DNA from: Physocladia obscura
Taxonomy: Eukaryota > Chytridiomycota > Chytridiomycetes > Chytridiales > Chytriomycetaceae
NCBI GenBank assembly: GCA_027596945.1
Contig: JADGJH010000038.1
Coordinates: 1 to 23,696 of the forward strand
Length of the DNA stretch: 23,696 nucleotides
Direction of reading: 5' to 3'
Shown here: piece after piece, positions 9,416-20,105 of the stretch
Numbering within the stretch: the stretch's first letter is position 1
Layout of the letters: the number at the start of each line of letters is the position of its first letter
Notes under the pieces: generated by a model
The model's input: only the letters and a program-made list of their open reading frames with translations
Told to the model about the DNA's origin: nothing
Database searches by the model: none
Position numbers and translations under genes: made by a program

Positions 9416-10444
9416 TCATTCAGAATCAAGATCCAAACTTCTCCATTCACTTGCTTTCTCTGTTTTTCTTGTCCGTGTATAAACAACATCCTTTCGCAAC
9501 TCAATTGGTCGAACATGTCCATGAACTTTGGCAAACACGCCACAGGCATTGCAAATTGGTTTTCCCTCCGGACTTCGTCGCCAAACAGGAGTTTCCATGG
9601 CATTGCAGTTTGAGCAAGCTCGTCCCGCGATGACTCGCCTTTTTTTCTTTGCCTGCTGCTTTCTGGCAGTTCCACTGTTTGTTACAGAAATTTTTTTGGT
9701 TTTCGATGTGCCATCGGACTTTCTAGATAGCAGAGCGGAAGGTTGGGTCTTGCGCCGTTCTTTTCCTTTACTGTTGCCACCCTCTTTTTGTCCTTCGTAA
9801 AATGAGCCAGAATCGTCACTGTCGTCAGTTTCCGACGCTATTTCTGCGTCTGCGGATTCTGAGTCTGGTTGAAATTCATCGTCGTCTTCTAAGAGCCGTT
9901 TTGTTACCCGTTTTCGCACTCTTTGCACAATACCGTTGCCACCAAAATCAATTGGTTCCTTTTCTTTATTCTCCGTTAATATTCCTGCTATTTCTGGTTG
10001 GGTTTTTGATGGCTTGGCAATACCAGTCGCATTTGGGAGGTGCTTCACTTGGAATGCGCTAAATTCTGATGACGACTGGAGTAGATATTCATACGCATCC
10101 AACTGATCCGCTTCAATCAGAACTCCGTTTGACGCTTCTATTTTTCTTAGTGCATTAACTTGCCGACGTTTGCCAAAATATTTGTTAACTGGCTGCAAAT
10201 TTTTGATTTCAGAATGATATTGCTCAATAGGTGTATGCGACTTTTTGGACGATGAATCGGCTCCCATAGTCAAAGAGCTATTGTAGAAATGACTTATTGA
10301 TTCTCTGCTATTGTCAACAGTAATGTTGGGTCGATGCTGGTCGATATTGAGTTGTTTTGATGTTGACCAATCATTTGTCGATTCAGATCCCTCAGATTCG
10401 GAACAGGTTTCATGCGCCAGCGTAGCTCTAGAAACGACACTCAT
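9416..10444 (-). CDS. GATA-type zinc-finger transcription factor (first of a pair)
   Basis: This single exon of 342 aa has one GATA finger near the C-terminus: CSNC, 17 residues, CNAC, with the core METPVWRR (class IV, X17 spacing). A basic extension follows (RPIELRKDVVYTRTRK). GATA fingers bind (A/T)GATA(A/G) in the nucleus. Before the finger lie a Lys/Arg-rich patch (KQQAKKKRRVIAGR), a likely nuclear signal, and an acidic Ser/Asp/Glu region (SESADAEIASETDDSDDSGS). The canonical TPLW is TPVW here. The frame is open upstream to 10561 with only a GTG at 10546. An upstream exon joining at a TTTTTCAG acceptor near 10517 cannot be excluded, so the start at 10444 is provisional. A second GATA gene follows on the same strand 723 bp upstream. 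Confidence 0.85.
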   Translation of the reverse strand: MSVVSRATLAHETCSESEGSESTNDWSTSKQLNIDQHRPNITVDNSRESISHFYNSSLTMGADSSSKKSHTPIEQYHSEIKNLQPVNKYFGKRRQVNALRKIEASNGVLIEADQLDAYEYLLQSSSEFSAFQVKHLPNATGIAKPSKTQPEIAGILTENKEKEPIDFGGNGIVQRVRKRVTKRLLEDDDEFQPDSESADAEIASETDDSDDSGSFYEGQKEGGNSKGKERRKTQPSALLSRKSDGTSKTKKISVTNSGTARKQQAKKKRRVIAGRACSNCNAMETPVWRRSPEGKPICNACGVFAKVHGHVRPIELRKDVVYTRTRKTEKASEWRSLDLDSE

Positions 10445-11167
10445 TTCGTTCTTCTTCGCGTCTAATACGCCGTCGTCTATTTTCTGTTTTATTTTGTTTT
10501 CTTTGATTTTCCCTGAAAAATTCTTGTTGTAGACAAACTTTGGCACAAAATCAAAAAAAATTTATGCAACAATCCTGCTTCACCTGTATTATAGATATCA
10601 TAAGCATTTAAGCATTAGATTTTTCAATATCGTTTTCTGTATGGATAGCGTAACGAACTTTGTTTGCCATATAACTTCAGAAGCGGAAAATGGCGACTTC
10701 AATTTTTTCATGATCACGTGGTGTGCGGCTGGACTCAATTTTCAACAACATTGAACAAAATATGAATGATATGTATTTACTTCTGTAGCCTTTTTTTTGG
10801 ATTTCACAAGTTTTAAAATATTTGGATCTACAAGTACATTAAAACTACAACAAAAACAAAGTAACTTTTATTTTTGTTTTTTGTTTTGTTTTTTGATGAC
10901 AAACAGAATGACAAAATCAAAACCTGTTCAATCATGAGTTTCGATTAAGCAAGATCGATTCTACCGTCCGATGTTTAGTTTATCAAACGGAATACTCGGG
11001 GGACCATATTATAATTTTATTATCGAGATGAAAAGCGAAAGTGACCAAAACAAGAAAAACAAAAAAAAGAAGTCAATATTGGACAAAAAAACACAGAACC
11101 GTATTTGTTCGAGGGGGTGATGGATGGGGAAAAAAAGACAGAAATATTAGCACTTCGTTCTGTTAAA
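10445..11167. other. Spacer between the two GATA genes
   Basis: The spacer is AT-rich with T/G-rich tracts (10864-10897) and A-rich tracts (11045-11075). It contains the 5' flank of the gene at 9416-10444 and the 3' flank of the next GATA gene. A short frame (ATG at 10664, 20 codons) could not be joined by legal splice sites. No other gene is seen. Confidence 0.45.
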
Positions 11168-11962
11168 TCAGAAGTTTGCATCACCGCTTTCATTTTTTGG
11201 TGACTCAGTCTTCTTGGCCCGCAGCCGTTTCCGAATAACAGATTTTCGAAACGGAAAAAAAGCCGGCCGATCAATCCCGCGTTGTTTTTTGTACAACCCA
11301 CATGCATTACATATACTGCGACCAAGTGAGTCTTTTCGCCAAGCAGATGTAACTCTAGTTGCACAATTGATGCATTGCTGGGGTGGAGACATTATGCTGC
11401 CAACTGCCGGAAACGATAATAATGCAGAAGAAGAGGAAGAGGAAGACGAAGACGGAAACATTCCCATTTTATTAAATAGAGTCATGTTCGTGTTGTCAAC
11501 GTTGCGAGTCGATCCGAATACGACCGACAGTGACAGCAGGTATTCCACAACAGGAAGCTGATCTAATGGATGGAGAGTGCCGTCAGACGCGATTGTTAGT
11601 CTTGGTGGTGCATGAAACGAGATTCCGAGGCTGTTATTACTATTACTATTGTTGCCTTCACTGCTAGGAATCTTGCACAGAGGGTCGTTATATTTGAAAG
11701 CTGGGCTATGTGTTGGCGTTGCCAGTGCTGTCGATGCAGGGCTGTATTCTGGAACATCTTGCAAATATCTTTGGCGCATCTTTGATGATTCGGTCGTTGA
11801 TTTGTGTGGATTGATTTTTAACAGGAAAGCAAGGAAGGCTTTTTTCTTCGTTGGCCACCTGCAAATTTTTTTTTCAATTTGTCATTTTCCAAAATTCTGA
11901 AGAAACAACCACCCTAAAGTTGGTTTTTTGATTACACTGCAATCTGCGGAAATAGCGTGCAT
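11168..11962 (-). CDS. GATA-type zinc-finger protein (second of a pair)
   Basis: A large exon (11858-11168) encodes a C-terminal finger: CINC, 17 residues, CNAC, core VTSAWRKDSLGRS, then GLYKKQRGIDRP and a basic tail RKSVIRKRLRAKK. The usual TPLWR is TSAWR, so DNA contacts may differ. A poly-Ser run (coded near 11424-11450) and a Ser/Asn/Pro-rich region precede it. The first ATG in the large exon is at 11779, but the frame is open beyond it. A short first exon (11962-11913, ATG at 11962) joins in phase 2 across a 54-nt GT-AG intron ending TTTGCAG and gives 246 aa. The start is thus either 11962 (preferred) or 11779 (203 aa). The finger itself is certain; the first exon is not. Confidence 0.75.
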
Positions 11963-13344
11963 TGAATGTTCGGAGTTCCTCGATCTTATGAGTTTATTAC
12001 TTTAGTTTGAAGAATGCTTTGTGCTGTATAACTCACAATAAATTATTCCGTCAACAATCGTGCGTCAACAAAATTATATTAAACATGTCAAAAAAAGAAT
12101 TATAAAAGTTTCATAATTATATTCCTCAGATAGTAGTGATTTTGACAAAGCGTTTGATTAGAATCGGACTTGTTGTTTGCCGAAAATTTCATTGAAACCC
12201 CCCGACACAGGAAGACAAAAAAGACTTCGTCGTACATAGAAATTGGCACTACTAAAAAGATATTATTTAATCTAGGCTTTAGCATTGATGTACATGTTTG
12301 ATAATTCTTGTAAATATCGTGGGTGTAATGTACTCTGGTTGGTCGGGCAAGAAATGAAGAGTCCATTGTAAATTTTGTCCACAAATTTGTCATTTTGCAA
12401 CAAGAAATTCTGAAGCAACATAACCCCAGCCGTTTTTGATTAGACGCATGAGTAGCCATGCCCAAAGTTTCTAAGGAGGATTTTACCTCCATTGCAAATA
12501 TGTTTAAAGAGAGAATTACAATATCAATAGTAATAATAATGATAATGTTGCCAAGGAAAATTTTGCTCCTAAATAAGTGAACACATACCTAAATTTTGAA
12601 AGCAGAAAAATCACACATTCTATTTGCAACCAAAATCTCATAAGCGTTGAAATACATATATGAACTCAAGATATTATAAAAACATGTGTAACGGAAATGC
12701 ATGACAAAGCCGCTGCAAATCAAGAGAAAGAGATCTGCAACTTAACAAGCAATAGGACTTGCTTGTCAAAACTCTTGCCTACTGCAGAAAGTGATTTCTG
12801 TCATCAGGTATGTGTTTCTTCCCTGACATTCTTTCCCATAGTTGAGCGAGACTTCATCCAATTATATAATCCTTGTACAAACGCGTCCTTTCAGCATGTG
12901 AATAAAAAAGCGTTATTGGAACTATTCAACTTGTTTAATTGGTAAATTTGGGGGAGATTCTTGTTCCAATGTATATTAAAAATTTGAAGTTGGAGTTGCC
13001 ATTTTTTTGTTCAATCATTCTTGAAAACGTACACCCAATGTGAACACTGCTGCGGAACTTGCTAATTTTTTACTTCCTGTATTCCTAATTTAATCGTCAA
13101 AAAGTGGATACACAAGATACTGTTCTAAAAACACATTTGTGCGGGGAAAAAAAACAAAGAAGGCAATCATATTTCACAGATCAGGAAAAATCGAAGAGGC
13201 TGGAAACATTTAGGTTTTATCAATAAATTCAATACTTAATGTGAGTCTGCAGACTAAATTGCTGAATTTTAACTTTTGATTTCAGCTTTGGTAACTGAAT
13301 TTGTTTGTTTTTTTTTGGGGCTAGGTCCAGAAAACAAACTTGAA
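11963..13344. other. Long spacer with two unproven open frames
   Basis: The 1.4-kb stretch has no recognised gene. A minus-strand frame at 12492-12100 (130 codons, ATG start) is long for such AT-rich DNA but has no visible motif, and a donor-like GTAAAA sits right after its fifth base. A plus-strand frame at 12697-12945 (82 codons) contains a good intron-like segment (12808-12841: GTATGT, CTGAC, CATAG) of only 34 nt. Both may be lineage-specific genes or chance. Confidence 0.4.
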
Positions 13345-14016
13345 TCAATCAGCTGAAGCTGCTGCCTTTGCAATTTCCATTATACTGCCCTCAAACACAA
13401 GATCCACGAGTTCAAGTGTCCGCCACCGCTCAATAACATCATCAACCTCCACATTTCCGTCGCGATTGAAGTCACTTCCATCTTCTGTCTTGCCTGTCCC
13501 AAGTGAAATTTGTAAATTTGCCACCAAAAAACTCAACAGCGTGCATTCACGATCATACATTCCTGCAATCGTGTCAATATTAGCTGCAGTATCGATTATC
13601 CTCGGAAATATTACGTTAACATCTTTTTCGACAGGAACGGCGTAATAACTTTGCACAGCATGGTCCCTATTAACAAAGCTCGCCGCCTCTTTCGCGATCG
13701 TACGTAACAAACTGACTTCTTTTTGCAGTTGTGTAACTTGTTCTGTTTTGATGAGGACGGTTATGGCCTGGATGTTCGATACAATTACTTTGAGAGTCAG
13801 AGGTAAGCAGCGCGCAAACACATTGTTTTCAATGGTAGTTTCGTTTATATGTGGAAATACTGCCGATTTCGACGTAATCGCAAAAGTGATTGCTTGGGCT
13901 TGTTTTTTTAGATTCGACAACGATAAAAGAGATTGAAGAATCTCCGAATGCGCAGCGTTGATGCTTTTGGTGGCTGCCGCTGTTCGAGCAAACAAACGAA
14001 GACTGTTTTTGTCCAT
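13345..14016 (-). CDS. Unknown protein with one EF-hand/dockerin-like loop
   Basis: This intronless 223-aa frame begins 33 bp after the stop of the WW-domain gene on the same strand. It is mostly helical and rich in Ala, Ile and Leu, with no signal peptide or membrane helix. Near the C-terminus, residues 182-193 (DFNRDGNVEVDD) match a calcium-binding loop: Asp1, Asn3, Asp5, Gly6, Asn7, Val8, Glu9 and Asp12, followed by a helix-like VIERWRTLELVDLV. A closing Asp rather than Glu is commoner in dockerins than in classic EF-hands. Only one such loop is present. The family is not recognised; a role in the nucleus or cytosol cannot be assigned. The even composition and the length argue that the gene is real. 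Confidence 0.75.
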   Translation of the reverse strand: MDKNSLRLFARTAAATKSINAAHSEILQSLLSLSNLKKQAQAITFAITSKSAVFPHINETTIENNVFARCLPLTLKVIVSNIQAITVLIKTEQVTQLQKEVSLLRTIAKEAASFVNRDHAVQSYYAVPVEKDVNVIFPRIIDTAANIDTIAGMYDRECTLLSFLVANLQISLGTGKTEDGSDFNRDGNVEVDDVIERWRTLELVDLVFEGSIMEIAKAAASAD

Positions 14017-14049
14017 GTTTGTTCCACAAAAAAAGACATGAAAATTTAT

Positions 14050-15427
14050 TCAATCCTGTGACTCTCTTTGCCTTTTGCTTCGGGGAACAACTGGTGCAAA
14101 ATTTGGATTATCCGAATCCACAGATGCGCGACTTTGCGCCCACTCCTGCAATTTCTCAAAGGCTTGTTCTTCTGCATCAAGTCCTTCATCGTCAATTTCG
14201 TCTTGTCGTAATTCCGCTTTTGCGACATGCCATTTTTGCAGCATACTAGCCATTTTTTTTGATTTGGCACTAATCGAAACGGTTTGAGGTTTTTCTGTCA
14301 ACTTTTTATTCATTAGTTTTTTGACAGGTTCTGTCGTTACAGCAGATTTATCAATTGCGAGTAATTTGGTATTCGATTCCTTTGACTTTTCAACGTCTGT
14401 TTTGTTTGTTGGTTGAGTGTTGGTATAGTTTTCAGTCGAGATTTCTGGCCACGACCAACTAACTTCTCCCTATTGAAACAAAATCTGGGTTTCAGTAAAA
14501 TAAGGAATAAGAAAAAAACAGTCAAACATTTTTTTTACACTCGAAATAATGGGATTCAGTAGCTTCATCCCAATGAATATTCCAGCCCATCGGTGAATAA
14601 AGAACTGTAAAAAGATAAATATTGAAAAAAATTTAAAAACATCAGAAATGCATACCTTCAATAAAATCAATCAGGGTATCCTCGAACACATCGAGAACTG
14701 CATTAAAATAAGCATCAAGAAGCGCGCCGATTAACCAATCATGGCATTTCGCATCAAAATGATCTTTTAAACGCCGTATTTCGCAAGAATATGCCTCAGG
14801 AAGGTGAACAGGCAAAGCAGGAAGTTGATCAAAGCGTGCTAAAATACGAGCCAAACGTGTATGAAGCGGAGATGATGATAATGGAGGGATTAATGATGTC
14901 GGTGTGTCTGGCGTCAATGCGGGAAGGCTGAGAGGTGCAGAGAAAGTGCTTGCAGGTGGAAGTGGGTTTGGGCGATTTGCTAAGTCTGACGGAAGGCTTA
15001 TATTTTCAAGCCTATTGACACCATTCAAAACACTGGGAGCTATGCTAGTTGTTGATTTTATATCAGCCATAAATGCGACAAATTTGTCATTCTCATGATC
15101 GTTGCTTGTGGTTGAAGCAATTGTCTGTTGCAGAAAATCTATAAAAAAATAAATAAAGAATCACTAAGCAGCAAAGAATAATAATAACGAATAATAAATA
15201 CACACAAACATTAGCAGAAGATTGACGCTAGGGGGAATGAAGCAAGTACCTTGTTGACTTTGCAGCGGTTCTAGGTCTAAATTATCATCGTCCGAATCCT
15301 CCGATTCAGCATATGCAACAAGACCCGTCAGTGCGGAAACTGGCTGCGGTTTTGCAATTGGCGGCTGCTGCTTTGCTGTTGAGGTGCGACTCAATGGCTG
15401 AGAAATTGCCAATGTTTGACGCCGCAT
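14050..15427 (-). CDS. FNBP4-like WW-domain protein
   Basis: Four exons, 15427-15250, 15138-14656, 14604-14528 and 14469-14050, give 385 aa with phases 1, 1, 0. The N-terminus carries LTGLVAYAESEDSDDD, a pattern common in nuclear and splicing-related WW proteins. A Pro/Ser/Leu-rich stretch and a helical segment follow. A WW domain (about residues 227-255) is assembled across intron 3: MGWNIHWDEATESHYFECKK, then NGEVSWSWPE, with both core aromatics, the Tyr-Phe pair and the closing Pro. The C-terminus has MLQKWHVAKAEL, an acidic link, LQEWAQS and NPNFAPV, which recalls the tail of formin-binding protein 4. WW domains bind Pro-rich ligands. Intron 3 begins GTTTGA, but the completed domain strongly supports it. 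The start is 56 bp below the NACHT-WD40 stop and the stop is 33 bp above the next gene. Confidence 0.82.
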
Positions 15428-15483
15428 TTTTTGTTTGGAAAAACGATAATAACAGTGTATATTGAAAATAGAATTATATAGTC

Positions 15484-18400
15484 TCAAACATGCACAATCA
15501 AGACTTGCCCTGAAACAGTCGCAATAGCAACAATTCTATCATGATAACTGGCAATATCCCCACGCTGGTCACTTGCCAGCCAAAATCTCCGAACACCATC
15601 ACCTCTCTTATCCCACACCCAACCATCTTCATCAATATGCCACGACTCTTCAATTGTGAAGGATGAATTTGCATACTCGTCGACTTTACCTCCATCACCA
15701 TCTTCTTCGTCATCGCTGTTGTAATACTGTGGTGACGTTGCTCCTCGACGCACAGCTTCAATTTGAGCTTCTATCGCATCCAACTGGACCTTCGTCAGCA
15801 TCATCATTTTACCATCGATTTTTACCATTGCCAAACCTCCACTTTCTCCACTTCGCCGTTTCCGAATCTCAATTCGATCAATAGATACTCTTGCACCACC
15901 AGGAACAAGTATCATATCGGCTTCAACGCCGAACGCACCACTAATCTCATTTAATGACTCAAAATCACTACCGCTAGCGCTGCTATTGAATTTGAAGTAT
16001 TCATACTGGTCTTCGCTGAGCACTTGCGCTGCTGCAACGCGGTCCACTCCATCTTGGAATGTTTCAGCACCTCGAATGGAATGCAGTTCAACATTACGCA
16101 AAAGTCTGCCAGATTCCGTACTCCAAATTTTGATTAGACCATCGATTCCGGCTGTGGCGACTGCAAGACCGTTAGATGAGATTTTGATTGCTCGAATAGT
16201 CACATTGTTATGCCCCAAAGAATCATCGGAAAGACCAGAGGTCGATGGAGTATCGCTTGTGTTCATTTCCCATATTCTCAAAGTGCCATCTCGCGAACCT
16301 ATTTTTCAAAAATTTTCATCAAACGAAATTCGAATAAGATTTTACCTGAAACAATTCGCTTTCCATCAGGCAAAATCGCTACACATTCAACACTATCTTC
16401 ATGTCCTTCAAGAATCTGCCAGCAACGGCCAGTTGCCACATCCCAAACTCTCACCGTCCAGTCATCAAGCCCACCGCTTACAATCCATCGAGAATCTGCC
16501 GACACACACACACATCCAATAGCGCCCATATGACCTTCTAAAGTTTTTATTCCGAGACCTGTTTTCATATCCCACAGACGAATCGTACTGTCTTCGCCAC
16601 CAGAAACAGTCAAACTTGCATCGGCACTAACGCTCACACACATGACTCTTTTTGAAGCTTGGTGGCCCGTGAAATTCCAAATTGCTTCGTTTGTCAAGCT
16701 GTCCCTAACAGACACAGCAGATGTTGTTTGAAGATCGACAATTGTCACAATTTTTGCTGGAGTATCTTTTGTAAGTGCTAGAGAATTAACAGAGAAAGTC
16801 TTTGCGCCAATGGATTTTATACATTCACCAGTCGATATAAGCCTGTGGAAAAAAATTACCACCAAAAAATAATGAATTAATAAGGTTACCAAGTCTTGAC
16901 AAGTTGATCGGCTGCGCCAGATACAACCCGTGTACTGTCGCTCGATATTGAAACGTTCCAAACTTCACCAGAATGTGCTTCAAAAGTTCGATACAAATGC
17001 CCTGTTTCCCGGAAAAATTTAATAATTAAAATAATAATAAAGAACAAACCGTTTTGCACATCAAAGACTCTGACAATTCCATCCAAGCCACCACAAACAA
17101 TCCATCGCCCGCAGGCGCTGCCACACACAGCTTTCACCCCCGCGTTTCCACATTTCCATGTGATCAAATTGCTTGACCACACTGAACCAACACCACGTAC
17201 AACAATTGGAATTCTTCGAGATGTTCCTTGTGCGGCAAACGCAGCTCTTTGAGCTGATTTTTGATATTGCATCTGAATTTGTGATGCCGCCGGACTGAAT
17301 GGAACTGCAGTAGTATATATATGAAATGCAGCCGAAGTGATTGGAATAGAAAAGTTAGCCATCAGTTTGAGTGCATCTGTGAGTAAATTCATTGTCGTTG
17401 CAAGATTCAATGTCGGTGCTGACGGTGACGGGAGTTGTGACTCAATGAATGCCGGAAGTACGATTTTAAAATCATCAGAATTAAAAGACGGTGTTGGGGA
17501 TGTACGTGTTGTTGATGAGCTGCCAATTAATCTTGAAGAGCTGCGTTTTAAGAATCCAACCAGTTTACTGATGCGTGAGGAGCTTGGTTTCAATGCCACT
17601 AGAAATGCGCGAACCCGCTTCAAAGTCGTGGCAACAGCGACTTCAAGATCACTGACACCCATTAACGACAATGCTTCGATCCATGCCAACACTTTTTCTG
17701 CGGCAAATACACCAATTAGATCTTGCACAGCATGCATCACGCGCCAATCAACAAGACTAGCGCCACCACCATTTTGCACGTCTTTTGAAAACACGCCACC
17801 TTTGGATAAACTTGCTTCTAAATGCCACCCAAAATATTCAGCCGAATAACGTGAATGTTCAGGAATTTTATCGCGCACACACGCATCAAGATCCGGAATC
17901 TCACAATTTATCCATGCGCTGGGATCTTCGAGATTCAATGGATTCGCACGCAACTCTGTTAACACGAATTTCAGGCATCGGAGAAGAAAATCGAGTTCAG
18001 CTTCGTGGCGGTTTATGCGGAACCGCGTGTCACAGCAAGCGTCGCTTGTGAAAAATCGTGAAATGCAAGAATGCGCAATTTGAACTGTGTCTGCTTGAGT
18101 GTTGTCGAAAAGACGCGAGGTGCGAAGAATTGTCAGGCGAACTATTGGGCTTGGAATTTCGAGAAACGACGCCAACCCGTTAATTGAAATTGGTTTTTGG
18201 AAATGGGGCAATGCGCCCATAATGGAGCGAAAAACACTCGTATCGTAATCCGTTAAGCAGTCGGCGCGGTAAAGATACGAAGTGAAGCCCATGAGAATAT
18301 CTGGAAATGAACTGTTTGGCATAGCTTCAATTGTCCGGGAACCGACACTGACATTCCGATATCTTAATCCCTCCATTTTCATTGCCTCAAAAGCAAACCG

Positions 18401-20105
18401 ACTGTACAAGAAGATCCCATCAGATTTAGCAGTAAGGGTCATTGCTGCATCATGGAGTTCATCATTTACTTCACCATCCTCGAGAGTATCATCACGAAGT
18501 ACTTTTAAAACTTCATCTGTTAAAGACGAATTACTAATAACAGTTGGAACCAACATGGACATGATATCAGAACGATGAACCTTGTTTAAATCGCGACGGT
18601 GAAACGGACCAGCCAACTCAATATTTTCAACAGAATCAAAGTGTGCAATTTCACCCTTCATTTCTTCAGAGTACGGAGAAGTGAAAACGAATTTAACACT
18701 CGCAGGAAGAACATTAAGTTCCGTTTTAAGGCTAAAAATAAACTCCCGACGGGCCTCTGCAGGATAGATGTCATTAACACCATCAACAAAGCAAACAATC
18801 TTTGGCGGATACGGAATAATTGAAAGTAGTTTTAATAGGGGCGCTGTAAAAAGCAGGCGCAGCTGGCGTGGAATAGATAAACATGAAGAAGATGTTGAAT
18901 CCAATGCCTCGATACATGTAGTCAGTACAGCTGAAAAATCAGGCCAAACTTGTGCGAGACGATAGATGAGATTGTTAATGGCATCTTTGGCATTCGCCCG
19001 AACATCTTGGCGTAGAAAAACCCAAGTTGTTAAGATATTATTAACTTGCTTGGGTAAATCTTGAATAAGAGCGGCACATGCAGTGCTTTTTCCAGAACCT
19101 TCAATACCAGTAACCCATAAAATCCTGGAATTTTCTTTTCCAGATTTCGAAATCCAATCCGAAATTTGAGAGAATAGCCAACCCCGAGTTTTTGGATTGA
19201 ATCTAGAATACAGAAGATCCAATTGAGTCTGTGTAGATATTGCAGATGGATTTAAGAACAGTGAAAGCGACGATTTTGTGTATTTCTTCTTTTTGAGTTG
19301 TGCAGGAGGCGGTAAACTGGCCCGCAAGTTTCGCATGCTAGATCTGGGTCGTAGAATAGACAAACGCTTTGTGCGCTGTGAGACTGTTGGCGAAGAGTAT
19401 TGAGAAGACTGAGATTCAACAATACTCCGAACAAGCGCTGAGATACTCAAAACATCGTTGTGAGAAATTGGCGCCGAAACATGAACGAATTTAAGGTCAA
19501 AAGGAGCGGCAAGCACGGCCCAAGCAGTAACTTGCGGTGGAGCATCGACAAGAACAGCAATAATGTTCTTGAACGAAACTGGATGTTTAATTGAAGTATT
19601 GGGAGGATTATTGATATTATTAGATAAAGAAGTTTCGGCGCCAAGTCCGGTTGAAGAAGAAGCGATGCCAACATCGAGAAGTTTGCGTAACACACGCGTA
19701 TCAGAAGCATCGCATACGCATACGATACACTTGGCTGTTATCTTGGAACCAGTATTTGCTGGTGTTACCAATGTTTGTAATACAGAATCGTCTATCTGCA
19801 CCACGCCAAAAACCTCCTGTACTCCAAGCCATCCGGCGATCGTAGTGCGCGCACCGCTTCTGCAAAATAAAACAAATACAAAGAAATAATCAGCAAATTA
19901 GGATTAACCTCCCGATAATGCATCCACAGATCGATTGATCCATGTTTACCGAAATCGAAGATCAAATCATTTACCCTTTAGCGCCAACCACCGCCACGTC
20001 GTTTTTTCCGTCTCTACTTTCTCCGCTTATATCTCCGCTTGTTATTGCCTGGATAGTTTCTTCTTCTGCTGTATAATCACTCAGTGTCAATGGTCGTTCT
20101 GACAT
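15484..20105 (-). CDS. NLR-like protein: degenerate GTPase, NACHT and WD40 domains
   Basis: Five exons, 20105-19975, 19859-17050, 17001-16890, 16842-16346 and 16298-15484, encode 1454 aa. Residues ~38-195 read as a Ras-like fold: VAVVGAKGSGARTTIAGWL (P-loop without its Lys), CIVCVCDASD (beta-4), NIIAVLVDAPP (where NKxD should be) and FVHVSAP (SA motif). A basic linker leads to a NACHT ATPase with Walker A GIEGSGKS (295-302) and Walker B IVCFVDG (Asp at about 403). Helical repeats fill the middle. At least six WD repeats follow (e.g. LEGHMGAIGCVCVSADSRWI, VSGGLDDWTVRVWD) and an acidic C-terminal region with further beta strands. Fungal NACHT-WD40 proteins (HET-E type) sense non-self or stress and oligomerise with ATP. 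That role is inferred here from architecture. Intron 2 (48 nt) is in frame and stop-free. Intron 1 falls inside the degenerate P-loop. The ATG at 20105 is the first of the phase-matched exon 1. Confidence 0.9.

Noticed and set aside
11020..11364. Minus frame of 114 codons overlapping the second GATA finger
   Set aside because: It is a shifted frame over the finger and 3' flank, with no motif.
17337..17849. Plus-strand 170-codon frame within the NLR-like gene
   Set aside because: It is antisense to a continuous 2.8-kb coding exon.
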